Of a DNA stretch of 64,000 nucleotides, positions 8,230-16,880 are shown piece after piece. The stretch comes from Mesorhizobium sp. Root552 (GTDB taxonomy: Bacteria > Pseudomonadota > Alphaproteobacteria > Rhizobiales > Rhizobiaceae). Within the stretch, counting starts at the first letter, position 1; the number at the start of each line of letters is the position of its first letter. The translations under genes and the position numbers were made by a program. The stretch spans positions 77,676 to 141,675 of the forward strand of contig NZ_LMFV01000045.1 of NCBI RefSeq assembly GCF_001427285.1, read 5' to 3'. The notes beneath the pieces are model-generated. The model was given only the letters and a program-made list of their open reading frames with translations, was not told the DNA's origin and did not search any database.

Positions 8230-8511
8230 TCATCCATAGTGGAAGCGGGGCTTCGGCCTGGTTCCGATGAGTTCTATTCCGATCCGCTCGCCGCGACGCC
8301 AGCGAAGGCGGGCGTCATAGGCGACCCCGTCTGTCGGCACATACAAGGTGAAAAGTTCCGGCACCGGCACGTCAGCGGGTACTTTGAGTTCAGCGCCGTT
8401 GAGGTGCTGGTTCCTGACTATGCAGGAAATTTCCGACTTGCTTGGGCCGGTTATTATCGATGCACGCTTGAGGACGCGTGGTCTATGCTCGCGCGGTGTT
8501 TCGGCAGTCAT
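8230..8511 (-). CDS. PilZ-domain protein
   Basis: A 93-residue single-domain protein. It carries the PilZ layout: an N-terminal Arg-rich patch (REHRPRVLKRASII), a beta-barrel segment (ISCIVRNQHLNGAELKV) and RWRRGERIGIELIG near the C-terminus. PilZ domains bind cyclic di-GMP through RxxxR and [D/N]xSxxG motifs. The first is recognisable; the second is degenerate here (NQHLNGA), so nucleotide binding is uncertain. It stands alone on the minus strand. Confidence 0.7.
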   Translation of the reverse strand: MTAETPREHRPRVLKRASIITGPSKSEISCIVRNQHLNGAELKVPADVPVPELFTLYVPTDGVAYDARLRWRRGERIGIELIGTRPKPRFHYG

Positions 8512-8941
8512 TCTTATCCAGCGGCAGCACGGGCTGATGTCTGTGCCGTCGCTTCTTTAGGCAGTTCGGTTCCTGGTAGTTGGTGTGCACGCTCATCGCA
8601 AGCTCCCAACGACGGTCAACTCCGGAGGGGAGAACTTGTTCCGAAACTGCCCGCGTTGAAGGCCGCCGGTGCGGGGCGCAGTGGACGCTGCCCGGCGCGC
8701 TTTTTCAACGAACCGTTCTTGCAGTTCGCCTGCCTGGTTCAGTGCGGGCAGGCTCATTGTTTTAGGACATCTTCTTCGCCGGAAAACCAGGAGGGGATTC
8801 AAATTCTATTCTTGCGCTAGCGGTGCGCATGGATTTCCTAATTGTCGCCAATATTAGGAAGATTTGTCGTGTTTGGTGCCGCTAACCGGCCTATAACTAT
8901 CGGGAATGTCGTTTTCTGAAATCTTTTTCCGAGGTGGCCTG
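8512..8941 (+). other. 430-bp divergent intergenic region
   Basis: Between the PilZ gene (minus) and the rhodanese gene (plus) I see no credible coding sequence; the open frames here lack a good start and family signal. It contains the operator-like inverted repeat at 8835-8860 and a -10-like CTATAA at 8891-8896 before the rhodanese gene. Confidence 0.5.
8835..8860 (+). promoter_or_regulatory. operator-like inverted repeat upstream of the sulfur operon
   Basis: A perfect 8-bp inverted repeat, TTCCTAAT (8835-8842) and ATTAGGAA (8853-8860), with a 10-bp spacer lies 80 bp before the rhodanese start and 30 bp before a CTATAA hexamer. The AT-rich dyad in a GC-rich genome fits a dimeric regulator site. 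Rhodanese/YeeE operons in related bacteria are controlled by ArsR-type sulfide sensors (BigR/SqrR). No such gene is visible here, so the regulator is unknown. Confidence 0.45.
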
Positions 8942-9862
8942 ATGCGCTTTTCTCTCTTCGCGGCAGTGATCGCTGCCGGTCTTGCTTTCGTTGGCGGGGC
9001 GCAAGCCGAACGCCTGACCGACCAGCCGCTGGTGGATGCGGCTTGGCTGAAATCCAAGCTGGGCGACAAGAGCCTTGTCGTGCTGGACGTTCGCGACGCC
9101 ACCAAGGAAGGCAACCCCTATGAAAAGGGGCATGTGCCGGGCGCGATCAATGCGCCTTATGCGACCGGTGGCTGGCGCGCGGAGGTGAATGGTGTTCCGG
9201 GCATGTTGCCGCCGGTCGACCAGATCACCAAGACGATCGGTGGTTTCGGCGTCAGCAATGACAGCCATGTCGTCATCGTTCCGCAAGGTACGGATTCGTC
9301 GGAGTTCGGTGCCGCGACCCGCATCTACTGGACTTTCAAGGTTCTCGGCCACGATGCCGTATCGATCCTGGATGGCGGTGAACGCGCCTGGGAAGCGGCT
9401 GGCGGCGAACTTTCGACCGAGGTTGTGAAGCCGGCGGCTGCGACCTTCACCGGTGAATTGAAGAAGGAGCTTTTGGCTACCACGGCCGATGTTGAAAAGG
9501 CCCGCACCGATGGCATCAAGCTCATCGACGGACGCCCTGCGGCCCAGTTCAAGGGCGAGGCGAAGAGCCCCGTGGTGCGCGTTGCCGGCACCATTCCGGG
9601 CGCAGCCAACCTCGAAAACAGCAAGCTCTACGACACGGACAAGGCGTCCTTTGCTTCCAAGGAAGCGGTTGCGAACCTCTCCAAGAATTTGGGCCTGAAG
9701 TCGGATGAGGAAAACATCGCCTTCTGCAACACCGGCCATTGGGCTTCCGTGGTGTGGTTTGGCCTCAGCGAAATCGAAGGCAACAAGAACACCAAGATGT
9801 ATGACGGCTCGATGGCCGAGTGGGCCGCCGATCCGGCGCGTCCGGTCGAGCCGGGTACCTGA
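8942..9862 (+). CDS. periplasmic sulfurtransferase (tandem rhodanese)
   Basis: A 306-residue protein. The start at 8942 is preferred over the in-frame 8906 because GAGGTGG lies just upstream and the signal peptide then begins properly (MRFSLFAAVIAAGLAFVGGA). Two rhodanese domains follow: the N-terminal one (VVLDVRDATKEG, KGHVPGAINAPY) lacks a catalytic Cys, and the C-terminal one has KLIDGRPAAQFKGE and the active-site loop FCNTGHWAS. Such enzymes move sulfane sulfur from thiosulfate to thiophilic acceptors. The next gene is a YeeE/YedE transporter, so a role in periplasmic thiosulfate or persulfide handling is likely. Confidence 0.9.
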   Translation: MRFSLFAAVIAAGLAFVGGAQAERLTDQPLVDAAWLKSKLGDKSLVVLDVRDATKEGNPYEKGHVPGAINAPYATGGWRAEVNGVPGMLPPVDQITKTIGGFGVSNDSHVVIVPQGTDSSEFGAATRIYWTFKVLGHDAVSILDGGERAWEAAGGELSTEVVKPAAATFTGELKKELLATTADVEKARTDGIKLIDGRPAAQFKGEAKSPVVRVAGTIPGAANLENSKLYDTDKASFASKEAVANLSKNLGLKSDEENIAFCNTGHWASVVWFGLSEIEGNKNTKMYDGSMAEWAADPARPVEPGT

Positions 9863-9892
9863 TCCCGGTATTGGCCGAGCCGTGATTTGCAA

Positions 9893-9920
9893 GATGTCCA
9901 GGACGACAATCCTGGACATC
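9893..9920 (+). terminator. strong stem-loop between rhodanese and transporter genes
   Basis: A perfect 11-bp inverted repeat, GATGTCCAGGA (9893-9903) and TCCTGGACATC (9910-9920), with a 6-nt loop lies 31 bp after the rhodanese stop. The following bases (CTGCTTTAAG) are only weakly T-rich. It may terminate part of the transcripts or protect the 3' end of the rhodanese mRNA. Confidence 0.5.
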
Positions 9921-10000
9921 CTGCTTTAAGGCCCCTGTTTCCAACGACGCCCGAACCCGGTAAGTGGCTCCCGTCTGTTATTGCGAGAATCTCCGCCCCA

Positions 10001-11212
10001 ATGACCAACATCAATGCAACGCTTGCGCGGGCACCTACCGTCAATCTCGACAAAGGCCCGGTTGTTTTTGTGGGACTGGCTTTCGTGCTGGGAACACTTG
10101 CCATCGGCCAGGCGATCAACCCGCGCCAGGCGCTGCTGTTCCTGATCGGCGGCCTGCTTGGGCTGACGCTTTATCATGCATCGTTCGGCTTCACGGGTGG
10201 CTGGCGCCGGTTCGTTGTCGAGCGGCGGGGCAGGGCGCTCAGGGCGCAGATGCTGATGATTGCGGTGGCGGCGATCGTCTTCATTCCGCTGCTTGCGCTC
10301 GGTAGCGCCAACGGACAGGTATTGGCTGGAGCCTTTGCGCCGGTCGGCGTATCGGTTCTGGTGGGGGCCGCGCTGTTCGGCCTGGGCATGCAGCTCGGCG
10401 GCGGTTGCGGCTCGGGAACCTTGTTCACGGTTGGCGGCGGTTCTTCGCGCATGCTGGTGACGCTCATTTTCTTCGTGGTGGGTGCGGTGATCGGCACCGC
10501 GCATCTGCCCTGGTGGTTGTCGCTGCCTTCGCTGCCGGAGATCAGCCTTGGCCGTACGTTCGGCGTGGCGGGCGGGGTAGCGGTGACGCTAGCCGGGCTG
10601 GCTGCAGTGGCTGCGGCGACCATGCTGGTGGAGCGGCGCGCGCACGGCAGCCTGGAGCAGATCAAGCCTGTTTCGAGGCAAGGACTTTCCCGCTTGCTGC
10701 ATGGTCCCTGGCCATTGTTCGGGGCAGGCATTTTGCTGGCGGCGCTGAACATCGCAACCTTGCTGACGGCAGGACATCCGTGGTCGGTCACGTTCGGCTT
10801 CGGGCTTTGGGGTGCGAAGATCGTTCAGGCAAGCGGCGTTCCGATTGAGACATGGGCGTTCTGGACGTGGCCCGGCCCGGCCAAGGCGCTGGGTTCGAGC
10901 GTGCTTGCCGATGTCACTTCGGTGATGAATTTCGGGATCATTTTGGGCGCGGCGCTGGCGGCAGGGCTTGCCGGCAAGTTTGCGCCCAAGGTGCATGTGC
11001 CTTTCGCTTCGTTCCTGGCGGCGGCTATCGGCGGCGTCCTGATGGGTTACGGCGCGCGGCTTTCGTTCGGCTGCAACATTGGCGCGCTGTTCAGCGGCAT
11101 CGCTTCGGGGAGCGTGCATGGCTGGCTTTGGTTCGCTTCGGCCTTTGTCGGCAGCCTTGGCGGCGTGGCGCTTCGCCCGCTATTCGGGCTCGACGGGTTC
11201 AAATCGAAATGA
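10001..11212 (+). CDS. YeeE/YedE family thiosulfate-type transporter
   Basis: A 403-residue polytopic membrane protein. ATG 10001 is chosen because residues before it in the longer frame are not family-like. It has two YeeE half-repeats, each with the conserved Cys/Gly motif: GMQLGGGCGSGTLFTVGGGS in the first and RLSFGCNIGALFSGIASGS in the second. In the characterised thiosulfate uptake protein (YeeE/TsuA) such cysteines relay thiosulfate across the membrane. The preceding rhodanese supports a sulfur-compound substrate. The stop codon overlaps the next gene's ATG (ATGA), so translation is coupled. Confidence 0.88.
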   Translation: MTNINATLARAPTVNLDKGPVVFVGLAFVLGTLAIGQAINPRQALLFLIGGLLGLTLYHASFGFTGGWRRFVVERRGRALRAQMLMIAVAAIVFIPLLALGSANGQVLAGAFAPVGVSVLVGAALFGLGMQLGGGCGSGTLFTVGGGSSRMLVTLIFFVVGAVIGTAHLPWWLSLPSLPEISLGRTFGVAGGVAVTLAGLAAVAAATMLVERRAHGSLEQIKPVSRQGLSRLLHGPWPLFGAGILLAALNIATLLTAGHPWSVTFGFGLWGAKIVQASGVPIETWAFWTWPGPAKALGSSVLADVTSVMNFGIILGAALAAGLAGKFAPKVHVPFASFLAAAIGGVLMGYGARLSFGCNIGALFSGIASGSVHGWLWFASAFVGSLGGVALRPLFGLDGFKSK

Positions 11213-11580
11213 GCACGCGCAACACACTTCTGTTCGGTACTGCCTTTCTTGCCGCCACTTCGGCGGTGGCGGTCGACCACTACCGCTTCGCCGCGGCGCC
11301 CCAGCCTGTTCCGGCGGCCATTGCTCCCGCTGCCCCTTGCGCGGCGGAGACACCGTGTGCTGCGGCATCTCCATGTAGCGCAGCCTCGCCTTGTGCAGCC
11401 GCTTCTCCTTGTTCGGCGGCATCGCCCTGTGCCGCGGCCCCGGCACCCTGTGCTGCATCATCGCCGTGTGCGGCTGCGCCTATGGCCTCTCCTTGCGCTG
11501 CGGCCGCTCCATGTGCTGCGGCACCTGCCCCTTGCGCTGCGGCACCGGCAGCTTCGCCTTGCGCGGCACAGCCGCAATAG
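11209..11580 (+). CDS. membrane-anchored or secreted Pro-Cys repeat protein
   Basis: A 123-residue protein whose ATG overlaps the transporter stop codon. The first 22 residues are hydrophobic (LLFGTAFLAATSAVAV), a signal peptide or anchor. After residue 40 the protein is almost only Ala, Pro, Ser and Cys, with twelve Pro-Cys-Ala/Ser units spaced mainly 6-7 residues apart. Units use different Pro, Cys and Ala codons (CCT, CCG, CCA, CCC; TGC, TGT), so the pattern looks selected at protein level rather than a fresh DNA duplication. No known fold. Coupling to a thiosulfate transporter suggests a flexible periplasmic thiol carrier, sulfane-sulfur store or metal binder; this is inference. Confidence 0.75.
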   Translation: MSTRNTLLFGTAFLAATSAVAVDHYRFAAAPQPVPAAIAPAAPCAAETPCAAASPCSAASPCAAASPCSAASPCAAAPAPCAASSPCAAAPMASPCAAAAPCAAAPAPCAAAPAASPCAAQPQ

Positions 11581-11606
11581 GCAAGTTGGCGGCAGGAGAC
11601 TGCTTC

Positions 11607-12215
11607 ATGGACGATGCAAGGCTGGAAGCTGCGCGACAGGCGCTGTTTTGCGAGCAGGTTCTGGCTAAATCGGCCAGCAACGTGCTGCTCGAGACGTTGC
11701 GCGAAGCGAAATCGGTTGCGGCCTGGGAGCACTTTCCACCCGGCGATGTGTTCGATCCGGAAACGGGCGCGCAATGGTACTATCACAGCCATCCGCCGCA
11801 GGAAGGGCAGGCCGAGCATGGCCATTTCCATTGCTTCGTGCGGCCAGAAGGCGCGAGCGGACCGATCCATCACCTTGTTGCCGTGGGTGTCGATGCCTAC
11901 GGACGTCTGGTCCGGCTTTTCACGGTCAACCAGTGGGTGGTTGGCGACCAATGGCTGGAGGCCGAGGCGACGATTGCGCTGATGCCGCGCTTCGACCTGC
12001 ATTTTGCGCGGCCATCTTACCTGACCAATCGCTGGCTCAGCGCGGTAGTGGCGCTCTACCGGGCGGAAATTGAGGCGCTTGTCCGCAAACGGGACGAGGT
12101 TCTTGCCACATATGGAGCCGGACCGGGCGTACAGGTGCGCGAGGACAAGAACCTTGAAGTTACCTCGGAGCTGCTTGTCGATCTGCGCCAGACGGCTGCA
12201 AGCCTGGGGCTGTAG
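11607..12215 (+). CDS. conserved protein of unknown function, His-rich motif (possibly DUF6969)
   Basis: A 202-residue soluble protein; the start at 11607 has GGCAGGAGA upstream. Features are a helical N-terminus, a central WYYHSHPPQEGQAEHGHFHC block with seven histidines that could bind metal, then FVRPEGASGPIHHLVAVGVD, FTVNQWVVGDQWL, and a helical C-terminus. I associate this with the DUF6969 family but cannot verify it. It is 26 bp downstream of the Pro-Cys repeat gene in the same direction, so it is probably part of the sulfur operon. Confidence 0.7.
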   Translation: MDDARLEAARQALFCEQVLAKSASNVLLETLREAKSVAAWEHFPPGDVFDPETGAQWYYHSHPPQEGQAEHGHFHCFVRPEGASGPIHHLVAVGVDAYGRLVRLFTVNQWVVGDQWLEAEATIALMPRFDLHFARPSYLTNRWLSAVVALYRAEIEALVRKRDEVLATYGAGPGVQVREDKNLEVTSELLVDLRQTAASLGL

Positions 12216-12394
12216 ACCGGGCGTTGCGCTTGCGAGGCTGGTGATTTGCCAAGGCGCTGACCGCGATATGGTTTAAAGAGTTTCAATGCCGCGCGTGGTT
12301 GTGCAGATGCACGCGGCGGTTTGTCATGGCTTGGAGACCTTGATCCGCGACGCTGTCGGGACCATTGTAGCCGAGCGGAAAGGCAGGCACGGCG

Positions 12395-12943
12395 ATGATA
12401 CGGCGCAGTATCGCAGCGATCGTTGGCGCGGAAAGCGCCGTCATCCAGAAGTTGCTGGCGCAGGCGATCGTGGACTGGCGAGCTGAAGGGCTCAAAGTCT
12501 GCGGCCTCGTCGAGGAAGCGCATGGCCTGACCGGCCGTTCCTGTAGTGCGGGCTTGTTGCGCAACATCCAGACCGGCAATGTCTACGCCATGTATCTGGA
12601 CGAGCCGCCGGCCCACACCTCCTGTCATCTCGATGAACTCGGCGTCGTTGGAGCCTGCTCCAGCGTGCTTGGGCAGATCGAGGAAAGCGATGTCGTGGTG
12701 CTGAGCAAGTTCGGCAAGGTGGAAGCGGTGGGGAGCGGACTTTTCGGAGCCTTTGAACATGCCATCGCATCGGGCAAGCCGGTGCTGACCTCGGTCGCGC
12801 CCAAGCACCATTATGCGTGGACGCGGTTTGCGCCGGATGCCGTTTTCATTCGTCCGGAGCGTGCAGCGTTCGACGAGTGGCTGGGCAACGCCACGCGCCA
12901 CGTAGCGCGCGGCATTCGCGCCAGCGTTTCACTCCACCGCTGA
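12395..12943 (+). CDS. DUF2478 family protein (NTPase-like)
   Basis: A 182-residue protein. It matches the DUF2478 pattern: AAIVGAESAVIQKLLAQAIV, then GLKVCGLVEE, MYLDEPPAHTSCHLDELGV, and SDVVVLSKFGKVEAVGSGLFGAFEHAIASGKPVLTSV, which recalls THEP1-like nucleotide-binding proteins. The usual P-loop is weak at the N-terminus (VGAESAV). Members often sit near molybdate transport or oxyanion genes; here it follows the sulfur block after a 179-bp gap and is convergent with cobT (11-bp gap). Confidence 0.75.
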   Translation: MIRRSIAAIVGAESAVIQKLLAQAIVDWRAEGLKVCGLVEEAHGLTGRSCSAGLLRNIQTGNVYAMYLDEPPAHTSCHLDELGVVGACSSVLGQIEESDVVVLSKFGKVEAVGSGLFGAFEHAIASGKPVLTSVAPKHHYAWTRFAPDAVFIRPERAAFDEWLGNATRHVARGIRASVSLHR

Positions 12944-12954
12944 GGTTTCGACCT

Positions 12955-13965
12955 CTACTTCTCCGATACACCTGCTTCGGCAAAGCTGGCCATGCGCGCG
13001 TGGCATTCCAGCGCCGAACGTACGATGTTGACGGCAAGGCAGGCGCCGGAGCCTTCGCCGAGTCGCATGCCGAGGTCGAGCAACGGCGGCAGGCCGAGCG
13101 CTTCGAGCAGGTTGCGGTGGCCGGCTTCTGCGGAGACGTGAGCGGCAAGCGTGTGCGCGAGGCCGCCGGGATTCAGCTTTGCCAGAGGTGCTGCCGCGGC
13201 CGTGCAGACGAAACCGTCGAGCAGAACCGGAATGCCATGATGGCGGGCGGCGAGTGTGGCGCCGAAAATGGCGGCCAGTTCGCGGCCGCCGAGATTGGCG
13301 GCCACTTTCAGCGGATCGGACAGGCTCTCAGCGTGGCGGACGAGGCCCGCATCGATGGCCTTGACCTTGCGGGCGAGGCCGGCGTCATCGACGCCAGTGC
13401 CGCGACCGGTCCATTTTTCGGCCCCACCACCGAACAGGGCAGCTGAGATGGCGGCGGCGGGCGTGGTGTTGCCGATGCCCATTTCACCGAAGCAGACGAG
13501 GTCGAGATTCTTTGTGACGGCATCGTAGCCGGCAGAGACGGCGGCAAGAAATGTAGCGTCATCCATTGCTGCTTCTTGCGTGAAATCGCCGGTCGGGTGG
13601 TCGAGGTCGAGCGGAATGACCGTCAGATCTGCGCCGGCGATGCGGGCGAGCTGGTTGATGGCGGCACCGCCTCCGGCGAAATTGGCAACCATCTGCACGG
13701 TGACTTCGGAGGGGAAAGCAGAAACGCCTTGCGCGGTCACGCCGTGGTTGCCGGCGAAAACAAAGACCTTGACGCGGTCGAGCTTCGGCATGTCGCGGCC
13801 TTGCCAGCGCGCCAGCCATGCGGCGATGGTTTCCAGACGGCCAAGGCTGCCTTGCGGCTTGGTCAGCGTGTTTTGGCGGCTGGCCACGGCGGAAGCGGCA
13901 GTGTCGCTGCCCTCCGGTAGGCTGGTGCAGGCCGAACGCAGGTCATCTAGCGATTTGAAGGGCAT
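12955..13965 (-). CDS. cobT: nicotinate-nucleotide:dimethylbenzimidazole phosphoribosyltransferase
   Basis: A 336-residue enzyme (CobU in the Pseudomonas denitrificans naming). It makes alpha-ribazole phosphate, the lower-ligand precursor of cobalamin. Visible motifs are TKPQGSLGRLETIAAWLA, VFVFAGNHGVTAQGVSAFP, GGGAAINQLAR, LVCFGEMGIGNTTPAAAIS and the C-terminal LDLGMRLGEGSGACLAV with the catalytic Glu region. The gene is last in the minus-strand cobalamin run, 24 bp after cobS. Confidence 0.96.
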   Translation of the reverse strand: MPFKSLDDLRSACTSLPEGSDTAASAVASRQNTLTKPQGSLGRLETIAAWLARWQGRDMPKLDRVKVFVFAGNHGVTAQGVSAFPSEVTVQMVANFAGGGAAINQLARIAGADLTVIPLDLDHPTGDFTQEAAMDDATFLAAVSAGYDAVTKNLDLVCFGEMGIGNTTPAAAISAALFGGGAEKWTGRGTGVDDAGLARKVKAIDAGLVRHAESLSDPLKVAANLGGRELAAIFGATLAARHHGIPVLLDGFVCTAAAAPLAKLNPGGLAHTLAAHVSAEAGHRNLLEALGLPPLLDLGMRLGEGSGACLAVNIVRSALECHARMASFAEAGVSEK

Positions 13966-13989
13966 GGCGGGAAAGTCTCCGAAATTGAA

Positions 13990-14748
13990 TCAGGAAAGGA
14001 CGACCGAGGCGACGAGCAGGACGGCGATCTCGGCCAGTTGTTGCAGCGCGCCGACGGTGTCGCCGGTGTGACCGTTGATCTGACGCAGGCAAAGCGCGCG
14101 CAGAGCGAGGAAAATCACGGCAAGCAGGATGGCTGCGCTGATCGCGCCAGCTGCGCCGAGCAGGAGGAGAGATGCCGCGCCAATGACCGCGCCGACCAAG
14201 GCGATGTTGCTTGTGACAGTGCCCGCGCTGGCCGACAGCCCGTCGCTGCGGGCTGGTGGCAGATTATGCATGAAGGCGCCGAGCAGGCCGCGCGACGCCA
14301 TATGGGCCGCCATGAGGGCGGCAACCATGCTGAAAGGGCCGGCAATCTCTGACAGCGCCGTCCAGCGAACGAGGATCGACAGCGCAAGCGCCGACGCGCC
14401 ATAGGCACCGATACGGCTGTCACGCATGATCTCAAGCTTCTTCTCGCGCGATTTGCCGCCGCCAAAGCCATCTGCCACGTCCGAGAGTCCGTCTTCATGC
14501 AGGCAACCGGTGGCAAGCATGCCGGCGGCAAGGGTGAGGGCGGCGGCTATTGCAGGCGAAAGGCCGAGGGTGGTGGCAACCGCGAAGACTGCGGCGGCGA
14601 TAAGTGCAACGATAAGGCCGGCAAGCGGAGCCGCCCATATGGCCTGGGCAAGCGTGCGGTCCCTGAAGTCGATTACCGGCAGCGGCAGGCGAGTGAAGAA
14701 GACGAGGCAGAGGGCAGTATCGAATAATATCTGTCGGAGAGAGGGCAT
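13990..14748 (-). CDS. cobS: cobalamin synthase (adenosylcobinamide-GDP ribazoletransferase)
   Basis: A 252-residue integral membrane enzyme (CobV in P. denitrificans). It joins alpha-ribazole (phosphate) to adenosylcobinamide-GDP. Typical motifs are FFTRLPLP, the CLHEDGLSDVADGFGGGKSREKKLEIMRDSRIGAYG region (acidic D-x3-D motif) and several hydrophobic helices. It starts 3 bp after cobB, so the two are co-translated or nearly so. Confidence 0.96.
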   Translation of the reverse strand: MPSLRQILFDTALCLVFFTRLPLPVIDFRDRTLAQAIWAAPLAGLIVALIAAAVFAVATTLGLSPAIAAALTLAAGMLATGCLHEDGLSDVADGFGGGKSREKKLEIMRDSRIGAYGASALALSILVRWTALSEIAGPFSMVAALMAAHMASRGLLGAFMHNLPPARSDGLSASAGTVTSNIALVGAVIGAASLLLLGAAGAISAAILLAVIFLALRALCLRQINGHTGDTVGALQQLAEIAVLLVASVVLS

Positions 14749-14751
14749 GGG

Positions 14752-16068
14752 TCAGTCGCCCCGCGCGATGGCATGGAAGAAGGTGCCGCTGACGTGGCCG
14801 CGCCGACAGCCGGATGGTCCGAGCGGTGCGCCCTGGCCGTCAGCGAGATCGGCCAGTGGCTGGTCGTTGCCCGCGACGATGGTCTGCGCGTAGTGGAACT
14901 CATGGCCGCGTATGACTGTACCTGCCGAGCCGAGCGGGCAATCGCTCAAGAGGCGCGCCTGACGGTAGCCAAGATGCATCTTGCGCTTGGCGAAACTGGT
15001 GGCGTGGCCAAGCAGGCCAAGCATGCGGTGGGTGGTGCCGTCCGCATCCTCCAATGCTTCGCCCAGCACCATGAAGCCGCCGCACTCGCCATGCACGGGC
15101 TTCGTGCGCGCGAATGCGGCCATGCCGGCGCGGAAATTCGCCGCTGCTGCGAGCTTACCGGTGTGCAGTTCGGGGTAGCCGCCGGGCAGCCAGCAGACAT
15201 CGCAGTTCGAATCTGGCGCTTCGTTAGCCAGCGGCGAGAACGGAACAATCTCCGCGCCTGCTGCTCGCCAGTGGTTTGCAACATGCGGATAGATGAAGGT
15301 GAATGCCTTGTCCTGCGCCACCGCGATACGTTGCCCGGGTGGTGGCAGGGCGGCCGCAAAATCGCCGCCGGACGGCATGAGCGGTTCGGCAAGGCGCATG
15401 ACGGCATCGAGGTCGAGCGAGCGCTCGACCATATCGGCCATGCGGTCGATGAAGGCCATGAGGTCGTCATGCTCGCCGGCCTGCACGAGCCCGAGGTGGC
15501 GTTCGGGCATGGTGAGCGTCGGGTCGCGCTGAATGGCCCCGACCACAGGCAGGCCGAGCGATTCGACAGCCTCGGTGCAGAGCTTGCGGTGGCGTTCGCT
15601 GCCCAGGCGGTTAAGCACCACGCCGGCGATGCGCACGTCTGGCCGGTAGGTGGCGAAGCCCTTGGCGACGGCGGCAACCGTGGTCGACTGGCCGGAAACG
15701 TCGAGGACGAGAAGTGTAGGGATACCGTACAAGGCGGCGAGATCGGATGCAGCGCCGGAGCGACCGGGCGTTCCGGGAATGCCGTCGAACAAGCCCATGG
15801 CGCTTTCCAGCACCACGAAATCGGTGTCTGCGGCGGCGTTGCCGGCAAGCGCGTTGAGCAGGCCGGGCGCCATCGCCCAACTGTCGAGATTGACGCCCGA
15901 AAGGCCAGTGGCGGCCTCGTGGAAACCTGGGTCGATATAGTCGGGGCCGGACTTTGCGCCGCGCACGCGGATGCGGCGCCGGGCAAGCGCGCGCAATATG
16001 CCGATGGTGACGCTGGTCTTGCCCGAGCCGGAGCGCGGCGCGCCGATGATGATGGCGCGGGCGCTCAA
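14752..16068 (-). CDS. cobB: cobyrinate / hydrogenobyrinate a,c-diamide synthase
   Basis: A 438-residue glutamine-dependent enzyme of the CbiA/CobB family. It amidates the a and c carboxylates before cobalt insertion. The N-terminal ATP site is GAPRSGSGKTSVTIG, followed by GPDYIDPGFHEAATG, and the C-terminal class-I amidotransferase has the nucleophile Cys in VHGECGGFMVLGEAL and a late His in RGHEFHYAQ. Its start overlaps the cobA stop by 4 bp. Confidence 0.95.
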   Translation of the reverse strand: MSARAIIIGAPRSGSGKTSVTIGILRALARRRIRVRGAKSGPDYIDPGFHEAATGLSGVNLDSWAMAPGLLNALAGNAAADTDFVVLESAMGLFDGIPGTPGRSGAASDLAALYGIPTLLVLDVSGQSTTVAAVAKGFATYRPDVRIAGVVLNRLGSERHRKLCTEAVESLGLPVVGAIQRDPTLTMPERHLGLVQAGEHDDLMAFIDRMADMVERSLDLDAVMRLAEPLMPSGGDFAAALPPPGQRIAVAQDKAFTFIYPHVANHWRAAGAEIVPFSPLANEAPDSNCDVCWLPGGYPELHTGKLAAAANFRAGMAAFARTKPVHGECGGFMVLGEALEDADGTTHRMLGLLGHATSFAKRKMHLGYRQARLLSDCPLGSAGTVIRGHEFHYAQTIVAGNDQPLADLADGQGAPLGPSGCRRGHVSGTFFHAIARGD

Positions 16069-16880
16069 GATGCGCCAGCCAGTTTGGTGCGCAGCGCAAC
16101 GATGCCGCCGATGACGATGAGGGCTGGGGAGACGATGTTGTCGCGGTCAGCGGCTTCCACCAGGGTGCCAAGCGTGGCGACCACCGTGCGTTCCTGCGGC
16201 AAGGTGGCGTTTTCGATCAGGGCTGCCGGTGTCTCGGGAGATAGCCCGCCGGCATAGAGATCTGTGATGGTCGCCGCCATATGGGTCAGGCCCATATAGA
16301 TGATGATCGGCTGGCCGGTGCGGGCAAGGGCTGACCAATCGGGACGATCGTCGGAAACGGCGGCGAAGCCGGTTGCCAGAATGATGGCACCGTTGACGCC
16401 GCGCATGGTGGCCGGAATGCCCGCCGAAGTGAGGCCGCCGAAGGCAGAGGTAACACCGGGCAAGACGCGATAAGGAATGCCGTTATCGACCAGCGCCTGC
16501 GCTTCCTCGCCGCCGCGCCCGAAGACGTAAGGGTGGCCGCCCTTCAGGCGCACGACCTTGCGGCCCTCGTGCGCGAGGCGCACGAGAAGCGCGTTGATGT
16601 CGCCTTGCGGAATGGACAGGCGACCGCCGCGCTTGCCGACAAAGAATTTTTCCGCTTGCGCTGCCATGACGATGATTTCGGGTGAGACCAATGCATCATG
16701 CACCAGCGCATCAGCCTGCCCGAGCGCGCTAACGACATCAAGTGTCAAAAGGCCGGGATCACCCGGGCCTGCACCGGCCAGCCAGACATGTCCGGGTTCG
16801 AGAGTGCGCAGATTGACGTCGAGACGGCTCAGTGCCTGTTCGACGGCGGCCCGAGGGCTGTCTTTGGCGTCGTTGTTCAT
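16065..16880 (-). CDS. cobA: uroporphyrinogen-III C-methyltransferase
   Basis: A 271-residue SAM enzyme that methylates uroporphyrinogen III at C2 and C7 to precorrin-2, the entry to corrins. Family motifs are [67 protein letters not shown] and IIYMGLTHM. It is a stand-alone methyltransferase, not the CysG fusion. Start and stop overlap cobM and cobB by 4 bp each. Confidence 0.96.
   Translation of the reverse strand: MNNDAKDSPRAAVEQALSRLDVNLRTLEPGHVWLAGAGPGDPGLLTLDVVSALGQADALVHDALVSPEIIVMAAQAEKFFVGKRGGRLSIPQGDINALLVRLAHEGRKVVRLKGGHPYVFGRGGEEAQALVDNGIPYRVLPGVTSAFGGLTSAGIPATMRGVNGAIILATGFAAVSDDRPDWSALARTGQPIIIYMGLTHMAATITDLYAGGLSPETPAALIENATLPQERTVVATLGTLVEAADRDNIVSPALIVIGGIVALRTKLAGAS

Noticed and set aside
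11209..11580. The Pro-Cys region as a recent tandem DNA repeat or CRISPR-like array
   Set aside because: Units differ in synonymous codons and spacing and there are no unique spacers; it is a protein repeat.
14773..16257. 494-codon plus-strand open frame
   Set aside because: Opposite-strand shadow of cobB and cobA; GC-rich third positions keep it open, and its product has no family pattern.
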